Shown here in pieces: positions 18,279-27,796 of a stretch of DNA of 64,000 bases. Both the position numbers and the translations under genes were made by a program. The notes under the pieces are model-generated. The model saw only the letters and a program-made list of their open reading frames with translations, was not told the origin of the DNA and searched no databases. Every line of letters starts with the position of its first letter. Within the stretch, counting starts at the first letter, position 1. This DNA comes from JAAYJT01 sp037445555 (lineage in GTDB: Bacteria; Bacteroidota; Bacteroidia; Bacteroidales; JAAYJT01), in NCBI GenBank assembly GCA_037445555.1, contig JBBIKG010000014.1, positions 15,889 to 79,888 on the forward strand. Reading direction: 5' to 3'.

Positions 18279-19604
18279 ATGGCAATCATAATCAAGAACG
18301 GCATTCTTGTAACATCTGAATTCCAACGTAGTGGCGATGTCAAAATTGATAATGGAATTATAGCTTCGATTCAAGATCAGATTCCAATTACTGAGATTGA
18401 TACCGTAATTGATGCAAGGGGTAAATTTGTTTTTGCCGGCGCCATCGACCCACACGTCCATATGCAGCTACCAACTCCTGCAGGCCCCTCAGCCGACTCG
18501 TTTCGCACCGGCCGGATGGCTGCCCTGATGGGCGGCACCACTTCACTCATCGATTTTGTTACTCCACATCGAGGTCAGTCTCTAACGGTTGCTCTTGAAA
18601 ATCGTTTATCTGAAGCTGCGGAAGACAGACCTTATTATAGTTTTCATGTAAGTCCGGTTGAATGGAATTCGGATACCGAAGACCAAATGATCGAATGTAT
18701 AAGGATGGGATTTAGATCGTTTAAGGTTTATTTAGCATATTTGGGTACAGTTGGCATTGGCGACGATGTGCTTTGGAACGTAATGAGTACGGCTGCCAGG
18801 CATGGAGCAATGGTTTTGGCGCATTGCGAGGTAGGCGAAGAAATAGACGGGTTGCGAAATTTCTTTGCTGAGGCCGGCAATACTCAAGCACAATTTCATG
18901 CTTTGTCGCGGCCTGCATATACCGAAAGCGACGCCGTAAAACACGCTATCGAACTTGCGGAAGAAACCGGTTGTCCTTTATACATAGTGCACGTATCGGC
19001 GGCCGAATCGCTCATCCATATCAGAGAAGCTAAGGCACGAGGCTCAAAAGTGTATGCCGAAACCTGTCCGCAATACCTATTGTTTGACGACACTTGCTAT
19101 GCTGGTTCGTTCGAGCAAATAGCCCCCTTTGTAATTAGCCCGCCCATCCGCACCAAAACCGATCAAGATGCGCTATGGCTTGCGATAGCCGATGGTACTA
19201 TCGATACTGTTGGAACTGACCATTGCCCATTTAACTATGCCCAAAAACTTTTCGGCCTGAACGATTTCAGGCGCATTCCAAACGGAGCTGGCGGTGTTGA
19301 GCATCGCCTCGAATTGCTTTTCACCTACGGAGTGCTTACCAATCGAATAACAATACAGCAAATGATTAAGCTTGTATGCGAAATGCCTGCGAGTATATAT
19401 CAACTTGCTCCTCGCAAAGGCTTTTTGGTTCCGGATGCCGATGGCGATATCGTGGTGTGGGACCCAGAGATCGAAAAAACGATTTCTGCTTCAACGCACC
19501 ATCAAAATTGTGATCTGAATATATATGAGTCCCTAAGAGTCAAAGGCTCGCCTTCTGTGGTGATTCTTGGTGGCCAAATCATTTATTCCCGCCAAGAGGA
19601 GTAA
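18279..19604 (+). CDS. hydA: Dihydropyrimidinase / D-hydantoinase
   Basis: The 441-residue cyclic amidohydrolase opens dihydropyrimidine or hydantoin rings. The binuclear metal site is complete: DPHVH gives His59 and His61, FKVYLAY gives the carboxylated Lys149, and AHCE (His182), IVHVSAAES (His238) and GTDHCPF (Asp314) supply the rest. The N- and C-terminal beta-sandwich composites are both present, so it is full length. It follows the YgjV-GNAT gene by nine bases. Its last 26 bases overlap the 3' end of a convergent membrane-protein gene. With YgeW and YgeY 2-4 kb away it suggests purine- or pyrimidine-type ring catabolism. Confidence 0.92.
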   Translation: MAIIIKNGILVTSEFQRSGDVKIDNGIIASIQDQIPITEIDTVIDARGKFVFAGAIDPHVHMQLPTPAGPSADSFRTGRMAALMGGTTSLIDFVTPHRGQSLTVALENRLSEAAEDRPYYSFHVSPVEWNSDTEDQMIECIRMGFRSFKVYLAYLGTVGIGDDVLWNVMSTAARHGAMVLAHCEVGEEIDGLRNFFAEAGNTQAQFHALSRPAYTESDAVKHAIELAEETGCPLYIVHVSAAESLIHIREAKARGSKVYAETCPQYLLFDDTCYAGSFEQIAPFVISPPIRTKTDQDALWLAIADGTIDTVGTDHCPFNYAQKLFGLNDFRRIPNGAGGVEHRLELLFTYGVLTNRITIQQMIKLVCEMPASIYQLAPRKGFLVPDADGDIVVWDPEIEKTISASTHHQNCDLNIYESLRVKGSPSVVILGGQIIYSRQEE

Positions 19605-20418
19605 CCCTGCCAGGTAAGCGGCTGGTAGTAGCGGTAGGTAGTCCCAAAGTTGTATTCAAAATCGATTTGAAGACCAACAACATAGCAAATAATATTGCAG
19701 GGGCTAATATTGTAAGGTTGGCTACCTTATTGGTAGTGATATAACTTCTTATCAAACCCATATTCGTGTTGTGATTGTCTATAACACCCACCCTACATAT
19801 CCAATACATTGATTCAAGTATCACTTCGTGAAGTATGATATATAGGATGCCGACCCATATTGCCCTGATGCCGTTATATAGCTTATGCCTGACTACAAAA
19901 TGTAAAACAATAACAGCTAAAGCAAAATACATCATTAACAAACTGAAATTGATGCCAGGGCCTCTTATACCTTGATCAAAATGTAAGCGATTGAATCCTA
20001 CCCACACCCATGAAAAGGCAAAAGATAGATAAACCACTATAAATGCGTGTACCCTACGCTCCTGTAATGGGCTTGCCTGTTTTAGGTATGCTAAAAGTCT
20101 ATGGCATAATACACCACCTATTCCTCCAATTGTCAAATCGAATACCTGATCTTTTATCCGCTCAGGTAAGAATAGGTCAAACTTGATATACACGAATGAT
20201 ATTTCAATAACCTCGTAAAGCAAGAGAAAAATCACAAAATATAACCATGGATTCCTATTGCCGAAAGCCCTAAGAAGGATTATTAGCGAAAACCCACTCC
20301 AAAAGTGGTGTACTGACCATAGATCAATATATACATAACCGCTATCATAAACAATGTGATACAGCCACTCGAACATTTGTGGCCGACTTTTTGTCAAGAC
20401 CTCAACTTCCTGAAACAT
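19579..20418 (-). CDS. Polytopic membrane protein of unknown function (VanZ/DUF2585-like motif pattern)
   Basis: The 279-residue protein has about seven hydrophobic helices. The N-terminal half carries a pattern seen in VanZ-like and DUF2585-like proteins: LWSVHHFWSGF, then LYEVIEISF, then ERIKDQVFDLTIGGIGG, that is charged E and D residues inside or next to helices. I do not recognise a firm family. The gene is convergent with the dihydropyrimidinase and overlaps its 3' end by 26 bases. Its promoter should lie in the gap toward the lipoprotein gene. Confidence 0.6.
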   Translation of the reverse strand: MFQEVEVLTKSRPQMFEWLYHIVYDSGYVYIDLWSVHHFWSGFSLIILLRAFGNRNPWLYFVIFLLLYEVIEISFVYIKFDLFLPERIKDQVFDLTIGGIGGVLCHRLLAYLKQASPLQERRVHAFIVVYLSFAFSWVWVGFNRLHFDQGIRGPGINFSLLMMYFALAVIVLHFVVRHKLYNGIRAIWVGILYIILHEVILESMYWICRVGVIDNHNTNMGLIRSYITTNKVANLTILAPAILFAMLLVFKSILNTTLGLPTATTSRLPGRVTPLGGNK

Positions 20419-20701
20419 AATGAAGGCTGCGTAAGTGTATTATGGTTCGCGATTCCATATAGTGTTAAATATCAAAAGGCTATGCAGGGCTGTTGCGAAA
20501 ATGTTAAAACATATTGAGCAGAGCGGTATAGGTAGGGTTCGGACTAGTCGGTTGCAATCGACGCCTGATTTTCTTTTTCAGGCGGAAAGATCTCCCTCGT
20601 AGATAAAGGCTGGCAGGCTGAAGCCTGATACCATCCTTATCTTATGTTTTTTTGATGTCTCATTAAAGAGCTTATTAGAGTTAAGATACCTTGGATCATC
20701 G

Positions 20702-21370
20702 CTAAGGGTAGCGAGAGTAGATATTTGATTCAATTATTGTTGCATCATCTGCATGCATGGCTACATTAACAAGACCATATTTGTGATTGAGCTTGTACAC
20801 AAACTTGCTAATTCCGGGTATTCTTGAGTCCTGTTCGACGGTGATTGTCTTTATCAGAAAAAATCCATAATCAAAATCGTCGGTAGTCGACTTTTGGGTT
20901 ACGGTACGAGTGATGGTTTTGCCATCCGATTTTTTCAGTTCGTAAGTGTCTCCCACTTTCGCATTATACCTTACTACTACAAAAGGCTTTTGGTCTTTAT
21001 TGGTATAGTCGAGCATGCCTTCTGTTGTAGCCATAAACTTTGCTTCTACGTTAAGCCTGCCCTGTGCATCCTTGTATTGGGCAGGTATCATGCTATTATA
21101 CTTTGCCAACCTTGTGTCGTTTCTTAAATCTGCAATCACCCTAACAGTGTTCACCCCACCTTCAGTTTTAGTAATAACCGCCGAGGCTGGTAGGTTGAGG
21201 TTTGAATTGTTGACTTTCGGAGAAGCACTAAAATCGTTGCCAACTACATTAAGCTCGATATTTGGGTCACCACCCAGCTTGCCGGAATCTTTCTTGAAAA
21301 TTTCGTCGATATCGCATGAAGATAGGTGTATTGAAAACACAACTGCCAAAGTTATAATTCCTGTTTTCAT
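20702..21370 (-). CDS. Hypothetical lipoprotein
   Basis: The 222-residue protein has a short signal peptide ending in a lipobox-like IHLSSC, with Cys19 as the likely lipidated residue. An acidic linker (DIDEIFKKDSGKLGGD) follows, fitting export to the outer membrane. The remainder is beta-rich with regular VRVIADLRND and YNAKVGDTYELKKSDG strands, but I recognise no family. The sequence upstream contains a strong hairpin that ends the ygeW transcript, so it probably has its own promoter. Confidence 0.65.
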   Translation of the reverse strand: MKTGIITLAVVFSIHLSSCDIDEIFKKDSGKLGGDPNIELNVVGNDFSASPKVNNSNLNLPASAVITKTEGGVNTVRVIADLRNDTRLAKYNSMIPAQYKDAQGRLNVEAKFMATTEGMLDYTNKDQKPFVVVRYNAKVGDTYELKKSDGKTITRTVTQKSTTDDFDYGFFLIKTITVEQDSRIPGISKFVYKLNHKYGLVNVAMHADDATIIESNIYSRYP

Positions 21371-21439
21371 AATGGTATTGGGTTTGGTTGATCGCTAAAA
21401 ATACAACAAATTCATATTAATCGTGCAATACATAAGAAA

Positions 21440-21478
21440 AGTCAGCGGAAGGCAGAATCTTTCTGCCTTCCGCTGACT
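21440..21478 (-). terminator. Rho-independent terminator after ygeW
   Basis: A perfect 18-base-pair stem (21440-21457 with 21461-21478) closes a 3-base loop. On the minus strand it is followed by TTTTC. It lies 42 bases after the ygeW stop codon and separates ygeW from the lipoprotein gene. Confidence 0.85.
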
Positions 21479-21520
21479 AAAACAAGATTGTAATTAAAAT
21501 ATCCTCTTTGCCAAGGGGGG

Positions 21521-22705
21521 TTATAAAACCCGATTGCGGGGGTTGTCAATCAGCTGCTGGATTAGCTGTGCGGGATCCTCAAAACGACTGGCAATCATCA
21601 TTGCGGCAATTACATAGGGTTTATAACCCGCTTCTTTGTAGGTGTCGAGGCGATACCGTTCGAATACCTCAGCACTTACCTCTCCATTCACACACGATAT
21701 GCCAGAAATATCGGCCGGAAGGCAATGCATATAAAGGGCTTTTGCTGCGCGTGTAACGCTCATCATTACATCATTGCATTCCCAGTTTCTATGCAAAGCA
21801 TTATGTGCCAAACATTGCTGTTCAAGCTCTTTTAGTCCGGTTTTATCACCCTTCTTTAGCAATTGTGTGCGCTGCTCCATCACATGAAACGGCGCCCAAC
21901 TTTTAGGATAAACAATGTCAGCATCTACAAATGCGTCTTTCATCGAATGGCTGACATTAAAGCTGCCTCCATAAGTAGCAGAATTTTGGCGAGCTACATC
22001 AACTATTTCAGGAATGAGCTCGTAGCCTTCGGGATGGGCCAGCTCAATATTCATTCCAAAGCGTGTCATCAAAGCAATAATTCCCTGCGGTACAGATAAT
22101 GGCTTGCCGTAGCTTGGCGAGTAGGCCCAGCTCATCACCAATTTCTTGCCTTTGAGATTTTCTATTGAGCCGAAATAATTTATTAAAAACAACAAATCGG
22201 CCATGCTCTGTGTTGGATGATCCATATCGCATTGCAAGTTGATGATTGGCGGGCGTATAGGAAGCACCTCGTTTTTGAATCCTTCGTTGAGCGAGGCACC
22301 TACTTCGCGCATATACCTATTGCCTTCTCCCAAAAACATGTCGTCGCGAATACCGATGAAATCGGTAAGGAACGAAATCATTTGGGCAGTTTCTCTAACA
22401 GTTTCACCATGAGAGATCTGCGACTTTTCCTCGTCCATATCCTGAACGGAAAGCCCTAACAGATTAGCAGCCGATGCAAACGAAAAACGGGTGCGCGTAG
22501 ACTTATCGCGAAAAATAGAAACAGCCAATCCCGAGTCGAACACCCTTAACGAGTGGTTCGATTGCCGCAATTCCTTCAGCAGGTCGGCCAGTTGAAGCAC
22601 AAGCTTTATACCTTGATCGCTTTTCTCCCAGGTGAGCAAAAAATCGCCACCATAGAGGTCGTTGTGTATGTTTTTCAAAGACTGAATCTTGTTTTTTAAA
22701 TCCAT
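21521..22705 (-). CDS. ygeW: Knotted carbamoyltransferase YgeW
   Basis: The 394-residue protein belongs to the aspartate/ornithine carbamoyltransferase superfamily, in the YgeW branch. The carbamoyl-phosphate motif STRTR (69-73, in FRDKSTRTRFSF) is intact, and HPTQSMADLLF and MHCLPADI are the other active-site segments. YgeW proteins are reported to be putative transcarbamoylases with an unsettled natural substrate, linked to purine or selenium-dependent hydroxylase gene clusters. It lies 79 bases downstream of ygeY on the same strand, so the two probably form an operon that ends at the hairpin. The partner ygeX (diaminopropionate ammonia-lyase) found in E. coli is absent. Confidence 0.93.
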   Translation of the reverse strand: MDLKNKIQSLKNIHNDLYGGDFLLTWEKSDQGIKLVLQLADLLKELRQSNHSLRVFDSGLAVSIFRDKSTRTRFSFASAANLLGLSVQDMDEEKSQISHGETVRETAQMISFLTDFIGIRDDMFLGEGNRYMREVGASLNEGFKNEVLPIRPPIINLQCDMDHPTQSMADLLFLINYFGSIENLKGKKLVMSWAYSPSYGKPLSVPQGIIALMTRFGMNIELAHPEGYELIPEIVDVARQNSATYGGSFNVSHSMKDAFVDADIVYPKSWAPFHVMEQRTQLLKKGDKTGLKELEQQCLAHNALHRNWECNDVMMSVTRAAKALYMHCLPADISGISCVNGEVSAEVFERYRLDTYKEAGYKPYVIAAMMIASRFEDPAQLIQQLIDNPRNRVL

Positions 22706-22784
22706 AGTCTAATTGTTTATATAGTTTTTCAGAGTCGTTTATTTTCTTTTCAGCTGCGTTTGGCTTCATTCCTGTAAGCATAGG

Positions 22785-23972
22785 TTAGAATGCCAGAACA
22801 AGGGCCGCATAAAATGCCGATGCCTTCACCAAGTGATCAATGGGGATTTTTTCGTTCGGTGCGTGTGCCATCACCTCATTGCCTGGCCCGAAGCCTATCA
22901 CCGGAATACCATATATTCCATTTATCGTTACTCCATTGGTCGAGAATGTCCATTTATCGACATTGGGGTCATAGCCAAAAAGCTGCTTAAATACATCAGC
23001 CCCTGTTTTTACAAAACTATGCTCTGCATCCATTACCCAGGTTGGATAGTATTTTTCCATGCCGTACCGCAGTCCTGTATAGGCAGTTTCTTCGTATTGC
23101 AGGGTTTCCACCTTTGCATTCATGCCCTCTACCAGTTTTTCGATCTCTTTCACTGCCGACTCCTTGGTTTCGCCCCAGGTGAGCCGCCTATCAAGGTGCA
23201 AGCGTGCATAATCGGATACTGCACATAGGGATGGGCTTGAGGAGATAATCTGAGAGATGGTGATGCTGCCTTTGCCAAGAAAAGGGTCAAAGGCAAGTTC
23301 GTTGTTTAACTTTTCAATTTCGAGGGCTACGCGAGAAGCCATATAAATGGCATTATTTCCGCGCTCGGGAGCCGAACCGTGCGATGAGGTGCCATAGAAA
23401 TGTACATGTATCTCCATCCGGCCACGCTGTCCGCGATAAATACCGAGGTTGGTGGGCTCAGTGCTCACCACAAAATGGGGTCTGATACCCCCCTCTTCAA
23501 CTATGTATTTCCAGCAGAGGCCGTCGCAGTCTTCTTCAATCACGCTGCCCACAAAATACACCGTAAGGTCACGGTCAAAATGCAATTCCTTTAGAATACG
23601 CGCTGCAGTTACAAACGAAGCCACACCGCCTTTCTGATCCACTGATCCACGCCCCTCCACAAACCCATCACGGATGTGTCCGCCCAGAGGATCGAAGTCC
23701 CAGTTGTCGAGCCGGCCGAGATCCACGGTGTCCATATGTCCATCGAAAGCTAGTATTTTTCTTCCGTTCCCAATCCTTCCGATCACATTTCCGAGTCCGT
23801 CCACCCATACTTCATCGGCTCCGGCTTCTTCGAGCTGACGCTTAAGTTCAGCTTGTACTTCACCTTCTTTGGCACTCAGCGATTTGATTCTTACGAGTTT
23901 GGATAGATTTTCTGCAGTATAGTTGCGGTAGGCTTCGGCCTTCTGCCTTATTGCTTCAATGATTTCGGTCAT
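22785..23972 (-). CDS. ygeY: M20-family metallohydrolase YgeY
   Basis: The 395-residue zinc hydrolase has the M20 site: His79 in FDGHMDTVDLG, bridging Asp112 in GRGSVDQKGG, the Glu146-Glu147 pair in SVIEEDCDG, and Glu172 in VSTEPTN. A dimerisation domain sits between about residues 185 and 290. YgeY is annotated as a selenium-metabolism-linked hydrolase that probably deacylates or decarbamoylates a small amide. It is the first gene of the ygeY-ygeW operon. Genes for SelD or a molybdenum hydroxylase are not in this window. Confidence 0.92.
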   Translation of the reverse strand: MTEIIEAIRQKAEAYRNYTAENLSKLVRIKSLSAKEGEVQAELKRQLEEAGADEVWVDGLGNVIGRIGNGRKILAFDGHMDTVDLGRLDNWDFDPLGGHIRDGFVEGRGSVDQKGGVASFVTAARILKELHFDRDLTVYFVGSVIEEDCDGLCWKYIVEEGGIRPHFVVSTEPTNLGIYRGQRGRMEIHVHFYGTSSHGSAPERGNNAIYMASRVALEIEKLNNELAFDPFLGKGSITISQIISSSPSLCAVSDYARLHLDRRLTWGETKESAVKEIEKLVEGMNAKVETLQYEETAYTGLRYGMEKYYPTWVMDAEHSFVKTGADVFKQLFGYDPNVDKWTFSTNGVTINGIYGIPVIGFGPGNEVMAHAPNEKIPIDHLVKASAFYAALVLAF

Positions 23973-24090
23973 GGGTGTAATTTTTTTGCGAAATTATGAA
24001 TGTTTTAAACGTCAGAGCCTCATGCCCCGCAAATCTTACAATCACACGGCCTGATTCCGGATCGATATAAAACGATGGGTGGAAGTTTAT

Positions 24091-25149
24091 TCAATAATCA
24101 CAGGGGTTTACTGACCGCCCGAGTATATCGACGTAAACCGGGAGGTGGTCGGCAAACCCTCCGGTATAGGTATATCCTGAATACGTGCGGAACAAACGTT
24201 TTCCGGTGTGCACAGGATCATCTTCAAGAAGGAAGTCCGCATTAAAAATCTTTGCACCCACAGTATGAATACCCAGGCCTCTGAATGACCGCAGCAAAGG
24301 CACCGATACGATGATTTGATCAATCAGGCTCCAATTTTCTCTGAATTTGTTGGTGCCACTGCCAGTTTGCCTGTAAAGGGGTGCCATCAGGTTATACAAA
24401 TCGTTTGGGGCCAGGTTGGCTGTGTCGAGTCTGGCCTGAAGGTGTTCGGTAATACTCGCCTCCGACGGCTCATCGTTAAGGTCGCCTATCAGCAAAATGC
24501 CGGCCAGTGGATCGGCGTGAAGGATGGAGTCGACCCTTGACCTGAGCCTTTCTGCTACGAACCTTCGCAACGGGTCGGTGGCCATCACCCCGCCGAATTT
24601 CGAAGGCCAGTGATTCACAAACAAATGCAGGGTGTCGGTTTTTAGTGCGATACCTTTTACATACAAAACATCGCGTGTGGTTCTTGCATCGGGGCCGGTA
24701 AACTGAATGCGAATGGGTTCGCTGTGCAGAAGTTGAAACTTATCTTTTCTGAAAAGCATGCCGACATCGATGCCGCGGCTGTCAGGCGAATCGAAATGCA
24801 CAATCTGGTAATTCAACCGACCGAGGGCACTGTAACGCAGCAGCTGAGTCAGGACAAACCTGTTCTCCACCTCGCACAACCCAATAATTCCAGGAGCATC
24901 CCACTCGCCGAGGGCAATGAGTACCTTGCCTATATTCTGGCACTTTCTTATAAAACGGCTGTAGGTCCAAAAGCGTACACCTTCCGGCGTAAATTCATCA
25001 TCGGCAGTAAGAGTGTCGTTGAAGGTATCAAAAAGATTTTCAACATTGTAAAAGGCCACCCGCATCGACGATCTGCCTTCGTGCTGCGCAAAGGTATCCA
25101 GCCAAAATAACATCAGAATCCCTATCCATAAAAACCTGGTTTTGGGCAT
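24091..25149 (-). CDS. Secreted endonuclease/exonuclease/phosphatase family protein
   Basis: The 352-residue protein has a signal peptide ending near FAQ. The EEP fold is clear: RVAFYNVENLFD (metal-binding Asn35), LCEVEN (Glu93), NHWPSKFGG, IGDLNDEP and the C-terminal GFADHLPVYVD with the general-base histidine. EEP members cut DNA, phosphoinositides or other phosphodiesters; a secreted Bacteroidota form may degrade extracellular nucleic acids or other phosphoesters, but the substrate cannot be read. It diverges from the polyferredoxin gene and stands alone. Confidence 0.85.
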   Translation of the reverse strand: MPKTRFLWIGILMLFWLDTFAQHEGRSSMRVAFYNVENLFDTFNDTLTADDEFTPEGVRFWTYSRFIRKCQNIGKVLIALGEWDAPGIIGLCEVENRFVLTQLLRYSALGRLNYQIVHFDSPDSRGIDVGMLFRKDKFQLLHSEPIRIQFTGPDARTTRDVLYVKGIALKTDTLHLFVNHWPSKFGGVMATDPLRRFVAERLRSRVDSILHADPLAGILLIGDLNDEPSEASITEHLQARLDTANLAPNDLYNLMAPLYRQTGSGTNKFRENWSLIDQIIVSVPLLRSFRGLGIHTVGAKIFNADFLLEDDPVHTGKRLFRTYSGYTYTGGFADHLPVYVDILGRSVNPCDY

Positions 25150-25219
25150 GCGACTATATCACGTTAATTAGACTCATTCTAAAATAGACAGGTCAGCCAT
25201 CAAAAATACGTATATATTT

Positions 25220-25227
25220 TACATTTG
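25220..25227 (+). promoter_or_regulatory. Bacteroidota-type -7 element for the polyferredoxin gene
   Basis: TACATTTG fits TAnnTTTG, about 28 bases upstream of the ATG at 25256, in the divergent gap with the EEP gene. Confidence 0.5.
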
Positions 25228-25255
25228 CCTGAATTATGCGCAATCCCATCTTTCC

Positions 25256-27184
25256 ATGATGAAAAAGATCCGAAACAAACGAGTCAACTACTATCGCCTG
25301 GCGATTCAATATACCATAACAGCCCTGCTAGGATACATGCTGATCAGGTGGATATTCGACAGCGGCTACACACCCGATTTTGAAACGTACTGTCCTATTG
25401 GCGGGATGCAGTCACTCTCAAGCTACCTAGCCATCAATTCACTTGCCTGTTCCATGAGCTCGATGCAGATTATCATGGGCATCATGCTTGGGGTAGGCGT
25501 GTTGCTCATCAGCAAATTGTTCTGCAGCTATATCTGCCCCATCGGTATTTTTACCGAATGGCTTGGCCGGCTGGGCAGTCGCTTTAAGGTTCGCTATACA
25601 ATAACCGGGGTGGCTGACAGTGTGTTGCGCAGCCTCAAGTATATCCTGCTTTTCATCACATTTTATTTTACTGTCTCCTCTAGCGAGCTATTTTGCCGAC
25701 AATTCGACCCTTATTATGCCGTGATGACCGGGTTTAGTAAGGACGTGAACGTGTATTATGCGCTGATCACCATTGCCATCACTGTCTTTGGATCTTTCTT
25801 CATAAGGCAATTCTGGTGCAAATACCTTTGTCCGCTCGGTGCTGCTGCCAACATATTCGCTTTTGCTCCTGTATTTATCGCCATCTTGTTGATTTATTGG
25901 CTGCTGGTGTCTGTCGCAGGCATTCAGCTCCACTGGTTCTGGCTGTTGGGTGCTGTTTGTCTGGCTGGGTTGATACTTGAAGTCTGCCGCCGACAGGGGA
26001 TGTATTTCCCATTGTTACGCATCAACCGCAATCCCGAGATTTGCACCAACTGTAAGATATGCGACAAAGTGTGTCCTTATGCCCTTCCGGTATCCACCTC
26101 CGAAAGTGTCAGGCATATCGATTGCCACATGTGTGTAGATTGTGTGGTTAAGTGTCCGGAAAAAGGAGCCCTCACGATCAATCGCAGACGTTGGACATGG
26201 CTACCGGCATCTATACTTTTGGTATTGATTATTGCAGGCATGCTAATTGCTGCACGCTGGGAACTTCCTACAATAAATGTGCGATGGGGATCTGCCGAAC
26301 AGTTTGAAACGGCTGCTATTTATGAACAGGAAGGACTCAAAGACATTAAGTGTTTCGGTAGTGCCAGCTCTTTTGCCACACAAATGCAAAAAGTTGAGGG
26401 CGTGATAGGTGTGCAAGCCTTTGCCAAACGGTACGCTGTTAAAATATGGTATGATCCCGCAGTTATCGATCCGCATGCGATACGCGAGGCAATATTTGCG
26501 CCGGTCAACTGGATGCTGGCTGAACCATCTCCCGATATGGGTCAGATAGCTGTTGCTGAGCTTGGCATTGACAAATTTTTTGACAGCCAGGATGCATTTC
26601 TGTTAAGCGAGTTGCTGGTTACCGAGCCCGGTGTCTTCGGTATGGAAACATCGTTTGGAGAACCCGTGCATACGTTTGTTTACTATGATCCGCAATTGCT
26701 TGATCTGACCAGGATAAAAGCTATGATAGAGGCGCCATCCGTTACATATGGCGAAGGAGAAGAAGCAACCACACAAAAGACAGAATTTAAAGTAGCGTAC
26801 ACAGGTCCGCAGATACGGTTCATGAGCGCTGTCGACTATCTGAAAAAGGCCTTCAAACCTTATTCTGTTAGGTTTAACGAATCTGAGAAGTATAATTCTG
26901 CACAGACTGCAACTATTGAAATGCCCGTGGCCGAAGCTATGCGCGGTGAGCTACAACGCTGGTTTCCTTTTCTGATGAGCCATGTATCCAATGATGACGG
27001 GGTTATAGGTTTTTTGGCCGAATGGACCGGTGAGGTGCCGTTTGTCCGATTAACATATGTCCCATCACTCACCACGCCTGAGAAAATAAAAAGCTTGGTC
27101 TTAGCGCCCAAACTGTCAGTACATTATCCCGATGGTTCTGTGCGTGAATTTGATAATCCGTTCACATTCTCTATCAAACCTTAG
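25256..27184 (+). CDS. NapH/YccM-like membrane ferredoxin fused to three degenerate HMA-like domains
   Basis: The 642-residue protein starts with a polytopic NapH/YccM-type core. Cysteine motifs CPIGG (46), CSYICPIGIFTEW (90-102) and CKYLCPLGAAANIF (188-201) sit at helix ends. Two 4Fe-4S motifs follow: Cys263/266/269/273 and Cys290/293/296/300. After a further helix (about 315-333) comes a soluble tail, presumably periplasmic. It holds three repeats with the HMA fold pattern (about 362-414, 428-495 and 555-615), for example EGVIGVQAFAKRYAVKIWYDP. None keeps CxxC; only Cys366 remains in the first. NapH-type proteins pass electrons from quinol to periplasmic partners; here the tail may bind the partner. 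It appears to be a single-gene transcript. Confidence 0.85.
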   Translation: MMKKIRNKRVNYYRLAIQYTITALLGYMLIRWIFDSGYTPDFETYCPIGGMQSLSSYLAINSLACSMSSMQIIMGIMLGVGVLLISKLFCSYICPIGIFTEWLGRLGSRFKVRYTITGVADSVLRSLKYILLFITFYFTVSSSELFCRQFDPYYAVMTGFSKDVNVYYALITIAITVFGSFFIRQFWCKYLCPLGAAANIFAFAPVFIAILLIYWLLVSVAGIQLHWFWLLGAVCLAGLILEVCRRQGMYFPLLRINRNPEICTNCKICDKVCPYALPVSTSESVRHIDCHMCVDCVVKCPEKGALTINRRRWTWLPASILLVLIIAGMLIAARWELPTINVRWGSAEQFETAAIYEQEGLKDIKCFGSASSFATQMQKVEGVIGVQAFAKRYAVKIWYDPAVIDPHAIREAIFAPVNWMLAEPSPDMGQIAVAELGIDKFFDSQDAFLLSELLVTEPGVFGMETSFGEPVHTFVYYDPQLLDLTRIKAMIEAPSVTYGEGEEATTQKTEFKVAYTGPQIRFMSAVDYLKKAFKPYSVRFNESEKYNSAQTATIEMPVAEAMRGELQRWFPFLMSHVSNDDGVIGFLAEWTGEVPFVRLTYVPSLTTPEKIKSLVLAPKLSVHYPDGSVREFDNPFTFSIKP

Positions 27185-27796
27185 ATCCAGTTGTTTGCTC
27201 TCCGGATCGGGTTGGTCCCAGTTTCAGGCGTGCAAACTGGAGCTGACCGTGCTGCCTTTGATTTTGCCCTTACACAGGGTATTCTTTGACGGGCCTGATG
27301 CCCCAGAGGCAGATTGACGGAGGATGGATCCAATCCTGAAAAATTTCCGTTCACTGAAACCAGTCCTGCCAGCTACCCGTAACGTATCGTAAAAACGTTG
27401 TGCATGCTCACAGTACGCTGATTTTTTTCACGCACCTGACAGGGCCACACGCCTCATGCAAAACCTGTGCTGTTAAATAATAATACCATTATTCCGTGCA
27501 TCTAATTCCGTTGAGGCTACTTAAATGCAAATCAGGGGGTGAATAAAACAAAATCATATAACAATCCTGAATGTGGTAGGCAATCGCGAAAGATGCGCTC
27601 CGGGCACCTACGAGCATACGACGGCAATGCTCACCCTTCTGCTTCTGTGCTATATCTGCATATTATTTAAACTTTTCCAGCCATCATTACTGGTGCCAGG
27701 CAGGATTAGAGAAAAGTAGTTGTGGCGCCACTAGGATGACCGAAATCATTGCATTCTCTTGGATTGGAATAAATATTTGTTGTGTCTGGCTATTGG
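27185..27796. other. Intergenic region with one hairpin
   Basis: No credible gene was found in this 612-base gap between convergent genes. Just after the polyferredoxin stop, 27218-27240 form a 7-base-pair hairpin (CCAGTTT with AAACTGG) without a T-run. It could be a processing or weak termination structure. Confidence 0.5.

Noticed and set aside
18279..23972. Selenoprotein or SECIS-type recoding in the Yge genes
   Set aside because: No in-frame TGA is present in hydA, ygeW or ygeY; all are full length without recoding.
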